Shown here: piece by piece, positions 9,581 through 18,141 of the stretch | Position numbering within the stretch: the stretch's first letter is position 1 | How the letters are laid out: each line of letters begins with the position of its first letter | From: Flavobacterium omnivorum | GTDB taxonomy: Bacteria > Bacteroidota > Bacteroidia > Flavobacteriales > Flavobacteriaceae | Assembly: GCF_900099915.1 (NCBI RefSeq) | Contig: NZ_FNDB01000006.1 | Location: forward strand, 62,001 to 126,000 | Direction: 5' to 3' | Length of the DNA stretch: 64,000 bases | The notes under the pieces: generated by a model | What the model was told of the DNA's origin: nothing | The model's input: only the letters and a program-made list of their open reading frames with translations | Database searches by the model: none | Program-made: the position numbers and the translations under genes

Positions 9581-11047
9581 ATGCGAGTTCCTGTTATTCG
9601 AAAAAATATAAAATTTTTGCCTGATTGCAGTAGAGTCGTTGCCAGGTATTTTATGAATGGTGATTCTAGAACTCAAAAAATGGTAAGCCATATTATAGTT
9701 TTGAGCGAAAAACAAGTTCAAGAAACATTAGAGCATATATTGCGTCAGTTTGCTAGAAGACATCGAAACATTTCACAAACATTTTTTAGGCATTGCGAAA
9801 AAATTAGAGGTTTGATTGAGGCAATGCAAATTAATTATGACCAGTTATCCGATGAGCGAAAAATGCTTATTGGCTCCTATTGTACAATGGAGTATTCAAT
9901 AGAATCTGCCGCCTTTTTTAATCCTTCTATGGTTGAAGATTTTGACCAATCCGATCTTCAAAATGGAGAAAAACGAATTATTATATCGTTTCGTGCCACA
10001 GGAGAAGGACATATTTCCTCCATTGTTTTTAGAAGAGGAATTCTTGATAAAAATAATGATCTCCAAGTGATGAAAATTGGAAATAACATTGACAAAGCAG
10101 AGGTAGTCCATAAAACCTTATATAGCAAAGAGCGATTTCTCGTTAAATTAGCAGAAATGCATACGTCAGATCAATATTCTGCCCAAATCATGGGAGAGTT
10201 ACCGGATCAATTCGAGTATTTTGCCTTAAAAAACATACTCAATAAAGCCTTAAGCGATCAAAGAATCCTCCAAGAGAGAAGAACTGCACTCGAAGAAGTA
10301 CTCTGGTTGGCGGATTCATTTTATGATTTACAATTCAAACATGATTCTGATATTACAGAACGTGTTATATTTCCAATATCAGATTCTGAAAGTCGCGGCA
10401 TTGAAGATGCCCGTTTTGTGCGCTTTCTCGATGACGATGGGTCAGATAGAATAATTGCTACTTATACCGCTTACAACGGTCATGCAATATTACCAAAACT
10501 TATTTCTACGAAAGACTTTTACAACTTTCGCGTTGTACCTCTGTATGGAGCCGGTGCTCAAAATAAAAATCTAGCACTTTTTCCCAGAAAAATTAAGGGA
10601 AAGTATGCTATGCTTTCCCGGATTGATGGCGTTAATAATTACATCATGTATTCAGATCGCCGAACACAATGGGACAATCCAATTATTCTTCAAGAACCTC
10701 GTTTTTCTTGGGAATTTACCCAAATTGGTAATTGCGGATCACCACTTTGGACTAAAGAGGGCTGGTTAGTAATTACGCACGGCGTAGGTGCTATGAGACG
10801 GTATTGCTTAGGCGCTTCGTTGCTTGATCTTGAAGACCCTTCCAAGGAAATTGGAAGATTAAAAGAGCCCTTATTAGCACCACTCGAAGGGGAACGAGAA
10901 GGATATGTACCCAATGTAGTCTATTCTTGTGGTTCGATTATTCATAATAACAGTCTTATACTTCCCTATGCAGTGTCCGATTATTCATCTACTTACGGCG
11001 TGGTAGACCTGGAAGAATTACTAGATGCATTGAAGAAAAGCAAATAA
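9581..11047 (+). CDS. Glycoside hydrolase family 130 protein (mannoside phosphorylase/mannosidase type)
   Basis: A 488-aa protein. The C-terminal five-bladed beta-propeller (about 130-480) has GH130 signatures: RATGEGHISSIVFR (138-151), SRGIEDARF with the E275-D276 pair expected to carry the general acid, and later FTQIGNCGSPLWT and THGVGAMRRY. Family members phosphorolyse or hydrolyse beta-mannosidic linkages. The roughly 130-residue N-terminal extension is longer than in the classic phosphorylases, as in the Bacteroidota subgroup. No signal peptide is seen, so it is probably cytoplasmic. It stands alone, without a neighbouring transporter or glycosyltransferase. Phosphorylase versus hydrolase activity cannot be decided from the sequence alone. 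Confidence 0.85.
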   Translation: MRVPVIRKNIKFLPDCSRVVARYFMNGDSRTQKMVSHIIVLSEKQVQETLEHILRQFARRHRNISQTFFRHCEKIRGLIEAMQINYDQLSDERKMLIGSYCTMEYSIESAAFFNPSMVEDFDQSDLQNGEKRIIISFRATGEGHISSIVFRRGILDKNNDLQVMKIGNNIDKAEVVHKTLYSKERFLVKLAEMHTSDQYSAQIMGELPDQFEYFALKNILNKALSDQRILQERRTALEEVLWLADSFYDLQFKHDSDITERVIFPISDSESRGIEDARFVRFLDDDGSDRIIATYTAYNGHAILPKLISTKDFYNFRVVPLYGAGAQNKNLALFPRKIKGKYAMLSRIDGVNNYIMYSDRRTQWDNPIILQEPRFSWEFTQIGNCGSPLWTKEGWLVITHGVGAMRRYCLGASLLDLEDPSKEIGRLKEPLLAPLEGEREGYVPNVVYSCGSIIHNNSLILPYAVSDYSSTYGVVDLEELLDALKKSK

Positions 11048-11552
11048 TAAAAATCCACTTTTTTGAAAAATTCTTGTTTTAAAAATTAGGACACCATCTA
11101 CTTTCAATAATCTAAGCGGTTCATTTTTACTGTTTTTTTAAACTCTTTATCAATTAAATCCCCGATTATTCTTGAATAGCAATAAAATAGTTGCTACAAA
11201 CAATAGCACGCAATGCCTTCTATTTTTGCTCCGATCTTTTGACAACGTAAAAAAAATCACTACTGAAAAACTTTTAGCTAAAAATGATTGTAGCGCTGCT
11301 ATTTCCATCTATCTCATCCTCCCTTCCAGCCTTTCTTTTTGATCCTTATTTAAAAAATAGAGCGTGAAGACTAGATGGGTTTATAATAGGAATAAATCAC
11401 TAGCAGGAAACCACTATTGTTCTCTAAAACAAGGCATTTGCGCTCTTTTGAGTCTTTTAAAAAACGGCTTACTATTTTCTTGCGGAATATTTTTACTACT
11501 AAAAGGCATAGTGTTTGCTTATCTTTGAAAAAACGAATTAAATATTAAACTT
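11048..11552. other. Intergenic stretch
   Basis: About 500 bp without a recognisable gene. A TAnnTTTG-type -7 element, TATCTTTG, occurs at 11520-11527 just before the DUF4197 gene, but no TTG at the proper 19-bp distance was found. Nothing else is supported. Confidence 0.45.
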
Positions 11553-12260
11553 ATGAAAAAAATTGTACTGCTTTTAACTGCCTTTTCCTTATTTGGATGT
11601 GCTGAAATGCAACAAGTTTTAAATCAATTTCCACAAACGCCAGGAATTGGTGGTATTGATATTGCTGGCGGACTAAAAGAAGCGCTGAATAATGGAATTT
11701 CAAAACAAGTGACAAAATTGACCGCTACTGATGGTTTTTATAGAAATGAAGCGGTAAAAATTTTGCTGCCGGAAGAATTGAGAAAAGTAGATGCTGGATT
11801 GCGAAGAATAGGACTAAGTTCGTTAGCTGACGAAGGATTGAAAGTATTGAATCGTGCCGCGGAAGACGCAGTTAAAGAAGCGACACCAATATTTGTTGAT
11901 GCGGTCCGCAACATGACTTTTTACGATGCCAAAACAATTTTGATGGGTAATGAAAGTGCTGCTACTTCTTATTTACAAAATAGTACGTCGACTGCTTTGT
12001 ACGGAAAATTTAGTCCTGTGATTAAAAATTCTTTTACAAAAGTGGGAGCCGATAAAGTTTGGACAAACATCATTACGAAATACAACAGTATTCCATTAGT
12101 GAATAAAGTGAACCCTGACTTAACTGATTACGTTACCAATCAAGCATTGAATGGTGTATTTAAAATGGTTGCCGTGGAAGAAAAAAACATCAGAACGACT
12201 TTGAGTGCGAGAACCTCTATCTTATTGCAAAAAGTTTTTGCTTTGCAGGATAAAAACTAG
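11553..12260 (+). CDS. DUF4197 lipoprotein
   Basis: A 235-aa protein with a lipoprotein signal: MKKIVLLLTAFSLFGC, lipobox LFGC with C16. The mature part matches my knowledge of the DUF4197 family: mostly helical, with segments GLKEALNNGI, NEAVKILLPEEL, FVDAVRNMTFYDAKTIL and a Leu-rich tail. Such proteins are outer-membrane or periplasmic lipoproteins of unknown role. A TATCTTTG element 26 bp upstream may be its -7 promoter box. It precedes purU on the same strand, but the RNA-like repeat between them and the 226-bp gap argue for separate promoters. Confidence 0.88.
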   Translation: MKKIVLLLTAFSLFGCAEMQQVLNQFPQTPGIGGIDIAGGLKEALNNGISKQVTKLTATDGFYRNEAVKILLPEELRKVDAGLRRIGLSSLADEGLKVLNRAAEDAVKEATPIFVDAVRNMTFYDAKTILMGNESAATSYLQNSTSTALYGKFSPVIKNSFTKVGADKVWTNIITKYNSIPLVNKVNPDLTDYVTNQALNGVFKMVAVEEKNIRTTLSARTSILLQKVFALQDKN

Positions 12261-12360
12261 CTAGCAAGCATTTCTATTTTTAGAACATTAAACCGCTAAA
12301 TTCAATTTTTTTATAGAAAATATAAGGTTATTTTTGATAAATAGTATTGATAAACGCAAG

Positions 12361-12451
12361 GCCCTAGCCCTGATAGAAGCGATATCCTTTCCTTATCTCT
12401 TTTTTTGGAAAGAGATAAGGAAAGATTTAGCGGATAGCAGGAAACAGCTCC
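12361..12451 (+). ncRNA. Structured leader repeat, copy 1 (upstream of purU)
   Basis: Begins GCCCTAGCCCTGATAG and ends TAGCAGGAAACAGCTCC, with a long central hairpin in which CCTTATCTCTTT pairs with AAAGAGATAAGG. The same flanks with a different but still paired hairpin occur upstream of prfA and cysS. CCTG/CAGG and AGC/GCT can form an outer stem. The element ends 35 bp before the purU ATG at 12487 and is co-oriented with it. It may be the Flavobacteriia RNA motif called Flavo-1, but I cannot verify that. Confidence 0.6.
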
Positions 12452-12486
12452 TAAAATACATCAGGATAAAAACTAAAAATAGTAAT

Positions 12487-13341
12487 ATGCAAAAAATTAC
12501 AATCCTAATTCATTGCCAAGATCAAAAAGCAATTATTGCCTCGGTTACCAATTACATTGCTTCGATTGAAGGAAATATTATTTATTTAGACCAACATGTA
12601 GATGCAGACGAGAATGTTTTTTTTATGCGTTTAGAATGCGAGTTCAGCGCCCAAAACTGGGATATGGACACCATAAAAAAGGACTTTCAGACTCATTTAG
12701 CTGCGCCGTTTAAGATGTCTTGGGAAATTTACACGCAGGAATACAAACCTAAAATGGCTTTATTTGTTTCTAAATACGATCATTGTTTGTATGATATTTT
12801 AGGACGCTACAGCGCTGGTGAATTACAGCTTGAAATCCCACTTATAATTAGTAATCACGAAGATTTAAGAGCCGTGGCGGAACGTTTTTCGATTCCGTTT
12901 CATTATGTTCCTTTTAGCAAAGAAATTAAGATGGAAGGCGAACGGAAACAAATGGATTTACTAAAAGAATACAAGGTTGATTTTATTGTTTTGGCGCGGT
13001 ACATGCAAATTATAACTCCCGGATTAATTTCCCTTTATAAAAACAAAATCATCAACATTCATCATTCTTTTCTTCCCGCCTTTCCAGGAGCAAAACCGTA
13101 TCATTCCGCTTTTAAACGGGGTGTAAAAATAATTGGTGCCACAAGTCATTACGTGACCGAAGGATTAGATGAAGGTCCCATTATCGAACAGGATATTTCG
13201 AGAGTTTCGCACAGTCATTCTATAGAAGATTTTATTATAAAAGGACGAGATCTAGAACGCATGGTTTTGGCTAGAGCAATAAAGTTGCATGCAGAACGAA
13301 AAACTATGGTTTATAACAACAAAACGGTCGTATTTTCATAG
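12487..13341 (+). CDS. purU: Formyltetrahydrofolate deformylase
   Basis: Hydrolyses 10-formyl-THF to THF and formate, balancing the one-carbon pool and feeding formate to purine synthesis. The 284-aa protein has an N-terminal ACT regulatory domain (about 1-80, starting MQKITILIHC) and a C-terminal formyltransferase fold (about 95-284). The catalytic region reads INIHHSFLPAFPGAKPYHSA, followed by GATSHYVTEGLDEGPII; the Asn-His pair and the Asp fit the family triad. An in-frame reading extends upstream to 12334, but that part overlaps the structured repeat and has no homology-like content, so ATG 12487 is chosen. The repeat 35 bp upstream may act on its expression. Confidence 0.93.
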   Translation: MQKITILIHCQDQKAIIASVTNYIASIEGNIIYLDQHVDADENVFFMRLECEFSAQNWDMDTIKKDFQTHLAAPFKMSWEIYTQEYKPKMALFVSKYDHCLYDILGRYSAGELQLEIPLIISNHEDLRAVAERFSIPFHYVPFSKEIKMEGERKQMDLLKEYKVDFIVLARYMQIITPGLISLYKNKIINIHHSFLPAFPGAKPYHSAFKRGVKIIGATSHYVTEGLDEGPIIEQDISRVSHSHSIEDFIIKGRDLERMVLARAIKLHAERKTMVYNNKTVVFS

Positions 13342-13560
13342 GCAATAGAAACGGTTTGTGCGACATTCAGATTTTGCATCGCAGTTTTCTCTATTGGAGT
13401 TATTTATGCAAATTATTAAATTCAATGCTGACGGTTAAAAGTTAACTTATGTCCAACAAAGTAATAACAAAATCTTAACAGCACAAGGTCCGCTTAAGTG
13501 TGATCTTTGCAGAGTAATAAACTGGTTATTTATTATTTTGGTTTTGGTTAGTTAAAGAAT

Positions 13561-13590
13561 TGCCTGCATGTATAATGCGGGCATTTTTTT
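13561..13590. terminator. Terminator between purU and the hydrolase gene
   Basis: TGCCTGCAT pairs with ATGCGGGCA across a GTATA loop (13561-13583) and is followed by seven T residues. It serves purU on the plus strand and overlaps the 3' end of the converging hydrolase gene. Confidence 0.75.
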
Positions 13591-14374
13591 ATTTGGCAGT
13601 TTTTATAAAAGAAAGAACAGCGTCATTGAAAGCAATAGGTTGCTCTACATTAACTACATGCCCACAATTTTCTATTACAAAGAGTTTTGACGATTTATAA
13701 TGATTCTCCACTACTGTCCTAACGGATGGTAAAAACATATAATCTTCTTCACCCATCACGTACAGCGTAGGTATATTCAATTCAACTTGTCGGAACCACT
13801 TTAGGACGGGATTTATTTCAGCGGTTAGTTTAAACCATTTAATAAATTCTTTTTGGTATAATTTTTTAGCCTCATTGATAAAAAGTACGCGAGATTGCTT
13901 GTGACTTTTTTTTGGCATAATTACAAAAGCAAAAAACTTATATAAAACCAAATACGGCAAAACGTATTTAAACATATTCCCCAACCGCATTAATACTTGA
14001 GAGCGGAAATTCATTTTTAAGATTGCTCCACCTAGAATCATACTCTGAACCCGTTCTGGATACATTTCGGCCAACTGTCTTATCAAAATAGTCCCTAATG
14101 AAATGCCAACAAAATGCGATTTTTTAATTTTCAGAAAGTCTAAGACTTCCAGAATGTCATTGGCCAAAGCCGAAAAAGTATATTTCTGTTTGAATGCTGC
14201 TTTTAAAGTAGGTTTTGATTCCCCGTGACCTCGCAAATCCAATAACAATACATTATATTGTTTTTTAAAATCACGTATTTGTTTGAACCAAATAGAAGAA
14301 CTTCCACCGGCACCATGAACAAAAGTTACCCATTGATCGCTGTTTTTATTTTCGTAAATGGTATAATTGATCAC
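13589..14374 (-). CDS. Alpha/beta-fold hydrolase
   Basis: A 261-aa cytosolic hydrolase. The oxyanion region FVHGAGGSSSIWF (18-30), the turn DLRGHGES (46-53), the nucleophile elbow GISLG (S92), a likely acid in GEEDYMFLP, and the catalytic His near residue 239 (NCGHVVNVEQP) give a complete Ser-Asp-His set. A helical cap lies between about 120 and 200. This is the layout of AB-hydrolase esterases and lipases; substrate cannot be inferred. It is separated from the divergent small gene at 14471 by about 100 bp and shows no operon partner. Confidence 0.85.
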   Translation of the reverse strand: MINYTIYENKNSDQWVTFVHGAGGSSSIWFKQIRDFKKQYNVLLLDLRGHGESKPTLKAAFKQKYTFSALANDILEVLDFLKIKKSHFVGISLGTILIRQLAEMYPERVQSMILGGAILKMNFRSQVLMRLGNMFKYVLPYLVLYKFFAFVIMPKKSHKQSRVLFINEAKKLYQKEFIKWFKLTAEINPVLKWFRQVELNIPTLYVMGEEDYMFLPSVRTVVENHYKSSKLFVIENCGHVVNVEQPIAFNDAVLSFIKTAK

Positions 14375-14470
14375 TTGCTTTTTTTTGTAAAAATAGGTCT
14401 TTAATTTTAAATCCCAATCTTAACAAAAAATAATGCTCGATTTATAATTGTATGCCGTAAATTTGCACCC

Positions 14471-14620
14471 ATGAAAGGAATATTGAAAGAGAAAAGTGAA
14501 ATAGAAAAGCTTAAAAAAGAATACCAAATGTTCTCTGAGTTGAATTTCAACTTCGAAAAAGACGCAGAGCAGTCAAGCATTACAAAAGAAGAATTGATTT
14601 TAGAAGAATGCGAATTATAA
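14471..14620 (+). CDS. Small conserved-looking protein (49 aa)
   Basis: Reads MKGILKEKSEIEKLKKEYQ and on to ELILEECEL, strongly charged and probably a helical hairpin. A TAAATTTG box (about 14459-14466) matches the Bacteroidota -7 consensus and lies directly before the start, which would make the transcript nearly leaderless. The N-terminus resembles short flavobacterial proteins of the Lacal_2735 type (KKSEKEKL...QY), a weak comparison from memory. Its last 6 bases overlap the 3' end of the converging binding-protein gene. Confidence 0.6.
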   Translation: MKGILKEKSEIEKLKKEYQMFSELNFNFEKDAEQSSITKEELILEECEL

Positions 14621-15415
14621 TTTTTCGTGCATTTTTTTAAAATAATCAAACGCTTTTAGCAGCCTACTTCCATACCAAGAAAACATCTCGCCATCAACAA
14701 ATACTGTTTTGGCGTGATGCGTGTGTCTTCCAATCTCAAAGGCATCTTCCTCTGCAAAAGGATAGGGCTCTGAGGAAAGGAATACCAAATCGGGATCGCC
14801 TTCTAAACGCATTTTTTTGAGTTCGATTTCAGGGTAACGTCCTTTGTTTTGGTATATATTTTCAAAATGATTTAGTTTCAATAACTCATTAATAAAATTA
14901 TCCGAACCAGCTACCATAAAAGGTTTTTTCCAAATGAAATAGGCTACTTTCTTAATTTCTTTGTCTTGGATATAATTTTTAAAATCGGTCAAGGCAAATG
15001 CTAATTTATCATTCCATTTTTGCGATTCGGTTCTACAATTGAATAGCTGACCAAAGTCGGTTATCATCTGAAAATTATCTTCAATAGTTGCGATATTAGT
15101 CACCCAAACTGGGCAAATTTTTCGCAACTGCTCCACCATTTCCAATGTATTTTCCTCCTTATTACAAATGATAATATCCGGCTGTAGCAATCTGATTTTC
15201 TCAAAATGTACTTTTTTGGTTCCACCAACACTTTTCTTAGTTGATTTAAAATGATACGGATGCACACAGAATTTAGTAATTCCGATGATTTTATCCTCAA
15301 GACCTAAATCATATAATAATTCCGTTTGTGAAGGAACAAGTGAAATGATCCGGCTAGGCGAAGTTTCAAAAGTATGTGTTGTTCCGATTTGATCGATAAG
15401 TGTTTTTTGTTTCAA
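14615..15415 (-). CDS. BtuF-like helical-backbone metal/cobalamin-binding protein
   Basis: A 266-aa protein of the class III periplasmic-binding-protein fold. It starts with the family signature SRIISLVPSQTELLYDLGL (about 21-39), followed by a GGTKKVHFEKIRLLQPDII segment, and ends with a Trp/Tyr-rich lobe (FSWYGSRLLKAFDYF). Relatives bind vitamin B12 or iron-siderophore complexes for ABC import. No signal peptide or lipobox is visible at the N-terminus (MKQKTLIDQIG), so export is doubtful, which is unusual for this fold. No permease or ATPase gene is nearby. B12 would suit the B12-dependent icmF in the same window, but that link is only inference. Confidence 0.8.
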   Translation of the reverse strand: MKQKTLIDQIGTTHTFETSPSRIISLVPSQTELLYDLGLEDKIIGITKFCVHPYHFKSTKKSVGGTKKVHFEKIRLLQPDIIICNKEENTLEMVEQLRKICPVWVTNIATIEDNFQMITDFGQLFNCRTESQKWNDKLAFALTDFKNYIQDKEIKKVAYFIWKKPFMVAGSDNFINELLKLNHFENIYQNKGRYPEIELKKMRLEGDPDLVFLSSEPYPFAEEDAFEIGRHTHHAKTVFVDGEMFSWYGSRLLKAFDYFKKMHEKL

Positions 15416-15731
15416 GTTGAAAGTTTAAAGTGTTAAAGCATCAATTGACCGCTTTTTTACCATTAAAAAATTAAGAAAAATTTAGTTTTACAAATAAGAA
15501 CATTCTGAAAAAATAAATTGTTAAACATAATAGTCATTTAAGTTTTTAATTCACAATTAATTTATGCAGTCAAATAGTTCATTTAAGAAAGTCATAGCTT
15601 TATAAAGAACGCTTTTAACTTATATGCCTTCTTAAGTACTATTTAGCAAGCTAACAATCTTGCACTTACATGACTTATATGTTTCATAATTAAAGGCTGT
15701 ATGCTTTATGTTTTGGTTACAACCTGAAACG
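15416..15731. other. Intergenic stretch occupied by an inverted-terminus repeat
   Basis: 316 bp between two minus-strand genes. About half is copy A of the repeat family listed at 15523-15684. The rest is AT-rich with no gene or clear terminator. Confidence 0.5.
15523..15684. repeat. Inverted-terminus intergenic repeat, copy A
   Basis: Starts AAACATAATAGTCATTTAAG and ends CTTACATGACTTATATGTTT; the reverse complement of the end (AAACATATAAGTCATGTAAG) matches the start. The same ends bound copies at 27055-27149 and 55449-55612. The interior differs in length and carries no open frame, as in a non-coding miniature element or a paired RNA. Confidence 0.65.
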
Positions 15732-16574
15732 TTAAACTTTAAAATTCAAATTCATTATTTCTTCCATTTCCTGTTGCATTTTAAACGCTTCGGCTCTTGC
15801 TTTTTGAGCAAAATCAGTTCCATTTGAAGCATAAATAATTGCTCTGGAGGAATTTACAAGCAAACCTACATTTGCATTCATTCCATATTTACAAACTTCA
15901 GCCAAGCTTCCGCCTTGAGCGCCCACACCAGGAACCAGCAAGAAACTAAGTGGAACTATTTTCCGAATTTCGGTGAAATATTCGGCTTTAGTAGCACCAA
16001 CAACGTACATCAAGTTTTTACTATTTTTCCAAGATTTAGACGTCTCCAAAACTTGTTTGTACAATTCTTTTCCTCCCGCTACTTCTGGATTCGTAATTAA
16101 GGTCTGAAAATCAAAAGCGCCTTCGTTTGACGTCAAAGCCAACATGATGGTATGTTTATTTTTGAATGCTAAAAAGGGTTCCACCGAATCTTTTCCCATG
16201 TAAGGAGCAACAGTTACGCTGTCAAAATTCAAATCTTCAAAAAAAGCTTTGGCGTACATCGAAGATGTATTTCCAATATCTCCTCTTTTTGCATCAGCAA
16301 TTGTGAAAATTTCAGGATAATTTTCGTTCAGATAATTAATTGTTTTTTGGAGTGACATCCAGCCTTTTATCCCATAAGCCTCATAAAAAGCAGTATTGGG
16401 TTTATAAGAAACCGCCACGTCATGAGTGGCGTCAATTATGGCTTTGTTGAATTCAAAAATAGGATCTTCAAGTGCTAATAAATGGCTTGGAATTTTTTCT
16501 AAATCAACATCTAGTCCTATAGTTAGAAATGATTTCTTGATTTTGATTTGGTCAATTAATTGCTGTGTTGTCAT
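15732..16574 (-). CDS. pyrF: Orotidine-5'-phosphate decarboxylase
   Basis: Last step of UMP synthesis, OMP to UMP. From ATG 16574 ([11 protein letters not shown]) the protein is 280 aa, the long PyrF type. Visible signatures are [25 protein letters not shown], the catalytic segment [26 protein letters not shown] and the phosphate-binding [11 protein letters not shown]. An in-frame Met 11 codons upstream ([11 protein letters not shown]) is less likely, because family members begin near the TTQQL segment. No terminator is obvious after it. Confidence 0.94.
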   Translation of the reverse strand: MTTQQLIDQIKIKKSFLTIGLDVDLEKIPSHLLALEDPIFEFNKAIIDATHDVAVSYKPNTAFYEAYGIKGWMSLQKTINYLNENYPEIFTIADAKRGDIGNTSSMYAKAFFEDLNFDSVTVAPYMGKDSVEPFLAFKNKHTIMLALTSNEGAFDFQTLITNPEVAGGKELYKQVLETSKSWKNSKNLMYVVGATKAEYFTEIRKIVPLSFLLVPGVGAQGGSLAEVCKYGMNANVGLLVNSSRAIIYASNGTDFAQKARAEAFKMQQEMEEIMNLNFKV

Positions 16575-17118
16575 TTTTATGTAGTTATGCGACAAAATTA
16601 CAAACATACAATTGATAACAGTTATGATAATACAATAAAATTTGAATATTTATAGTATGAAATCGTACTATAAATATCCTGTATTGTATGTCAAAAAAAA
16701 ACAATAGTAATCTTCCGTCTACAAATGAACCCCGAAAAAAGAATTATAAAAAAGAGAAAGCCAAACTGAAAAATTAGTGTTTTATTCTGCATTAAACCAC
16801 CAGCGACTTCGCAATTCTCGCATTCAATTCGGATTCAAAGAAGAAATTAAAAACTGCTGTCGGTGTTAAAATAATTATAAAATTAACGATTGTAGAGTCT
16901 TTAGAATACATGTTAATCTATTAAATTTTAAAAATATAGGCTATAAAAAAAACTCTTACAAGCTTAAAAATCAAAAGATATCATTTCGGAAGGGCTTGAA
17001 AATATGTTAAAAGTTCTTAGCTTTACGACGTCAATCAATAAAAATATTTTTTCATAACACTAATTGAAGTGCATTTAAAAAATACATTTTTATATCTTTA
17101 CTATTAAACAAAAGTCTT
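16575..17118. other. Intergenic stretch
   Basis: About 540 bp between the divergent pyrF and regulator genes. A 29-codon plus-strand frame (16688-16777, MSKKNNSNLPST..., very Lys/Asn-rich) is present but too short to call. A TATCTTTA box near 17092 may belong to the regulator's promoter. Confidence 0.4.
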
Positions 17119-17682
17119 ATGAAGGTGTATTTAAAGTTTGATTATACTCAACTGACAAAAAAAATTGTTGAGGAAAAGTTATCCGAATTAGGATATAAAT
17201 ATAATAGTATCGGGTTTGGTGAATTTAATTTTTTAGAAAAAGTACCTTCAAAAAAAATAGAAGAAATAACTGGAATTTTTAGAGAATACGGAATCGAAAT
17301 AGTTGAAAATCAGAAAAGTGTTCTAGTTCAGAAAATAAAAGATGCTATTGTTGAAATGGTCAATAGTGACATTCCTTTAAATATAAAAAGTTCAGTTTTT
17401 ATTGCAGAAAAATTGAACCTGAGTTACGCCTATTTGTCTAATGTATTTTCAGAAGTCACCTATACTTCTATAGAAAATTTTATTATTATTCAAAAAATAG
17501 AATTAGCGAAACAATTGATGATCAACACGCCACTTAATTTGACTGAAATTTCTATTCAATTGAATTATTCCAGTGTTGCACATTTGAGCACGCAATTCAA
17601 GCATACAACTGGAATGACGCCTTCTGCTTTCCAGCGCATTATTTCCAAAAGAAGAGAATTATCCCATAAAAACAACACTTAA
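17119..17682 (+). CDS. Short AraC-family transcriptional regulator
   Basis: A 187-aa protein. The C-terminal half (about 85-182) is an AraC/XylS double HTH: first helix pair FIAEKLNLSYAYLSNVF, linker IENFIIIQKIELAKQLM, second HTH LTEISIQLNYSSVAHLSTQF, and the family end signature KHTTGMTPSAFQRI. The N-terminal 80 residues form a small alpha/beta domain rather than a cupin, as in short AraC proteins of Bacteroidota. It is followed after 11 bp by a response regulator and then a histidine kinase, so the three form an operon and may act in one signalling path. Confidence 0.88.
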   Translation: MKVYLKFDYTQLTKKIVEEKLSELGYKYNSIGFGEFNFLEKVPSKKIEEITGIFREYGIEIVENQKSVLVQKIKDAIVEMVNSDIPLNIKSSVFIAEKLNLSYAYLSNVFSEVTYTSIENFIIIQKIELAKQLMINTPLNLTEISIQLNYSSVAHLSTQFKHTTGMTPSAFQRIISKRRELSHKNNT

Positions 17683-17693
17683 ACCACTAGTAT

Positions 17694-18140
17694 ATGACTA
17701 CTGATTTTATAAATATTTGCCTTGCAGACGATGACGAAGATGACAGATTGTTTTTTAAGGATGCATTTGATGAATTAAAAATAAACACCAAAGTAAGTAC
17801 CTTCAACGATGGTGTTGAGTTAATGGATTTCCTGAACCATGAAGATTCTGTTTTGCCACACGTATTGTTTCTGGATTTGAACATGCCCAAAAAGAATGGC
17901 GTTGAATGTTTATTGGAAATAAAAAAAAATGAAAGACTCAACAATATAGCAATTGCCATCTATTCAACCTCATCATCGGAGGAACATATAGAAGAGACTT
18001 TTATAAACGGAGCCAATATCTACATTAAAAAGCCGAGCGATTTTGAGAATTTAAAAAAAATACTTTCAGAAGTAGTAACCATAAATTGGCAATACCACAC
18101 TTCTGGTTTAAACAAAGATAATTTTTTAATGAGATTGTAA
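17694..18140 (+). CDS. Single-domain response regulator
   Basis: A 148-aa CheY-like receiver with no output domain. The acidic pocket is ADDDEDD (11-17), the phosphoacceptor D61 lies in LFLDLNMPKKNG, the switch Ser is near 91 (YSTSSS) and the conserved Lys is K113 (IKKPSD). The histidine kinase starts one base after its stop, so coupled expression and direct phosphotransfer are likely. The extended DDEDDR motif is typical of the Rcp-like receivers common in Bacteroidota. Confidence 0.9.
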   Translation: MTTDFINICLADDDEDDRLFFKDAFDELKINTKVSTFNDGVELMDFLNHEDSVLPHVLFLDLNMPKKNGVECLLEIKKNERLNNIAIAIYSTSSSEEHIEETFINGANIYIKKPSDFENLKKILSEVVTINWQYHTSGLNKDNFLMRL

Positions 18141-18141
18141 A

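Noticed and set aside
12334-12486. In-frame extension of purU to an upstream start
   Set aside because: The extra 51 codons translate the structured repeat, have no family resemblance, and the normal PurU N-terminus begins at ATG 12487.
14407-14649. 80-codon minus-strand frame
   Set aside because: It overlaps the better supported plus-strand small gene (14471-14620) and the end of the BtuF-like gene. The composition is Ser/Phe/Asn-rich without any motif.
16688-16777. 29-codon Lys/Asn-rich frame
   Set aside because: Length and composition are expected by chance in this DNA. No support beyond an ATG.
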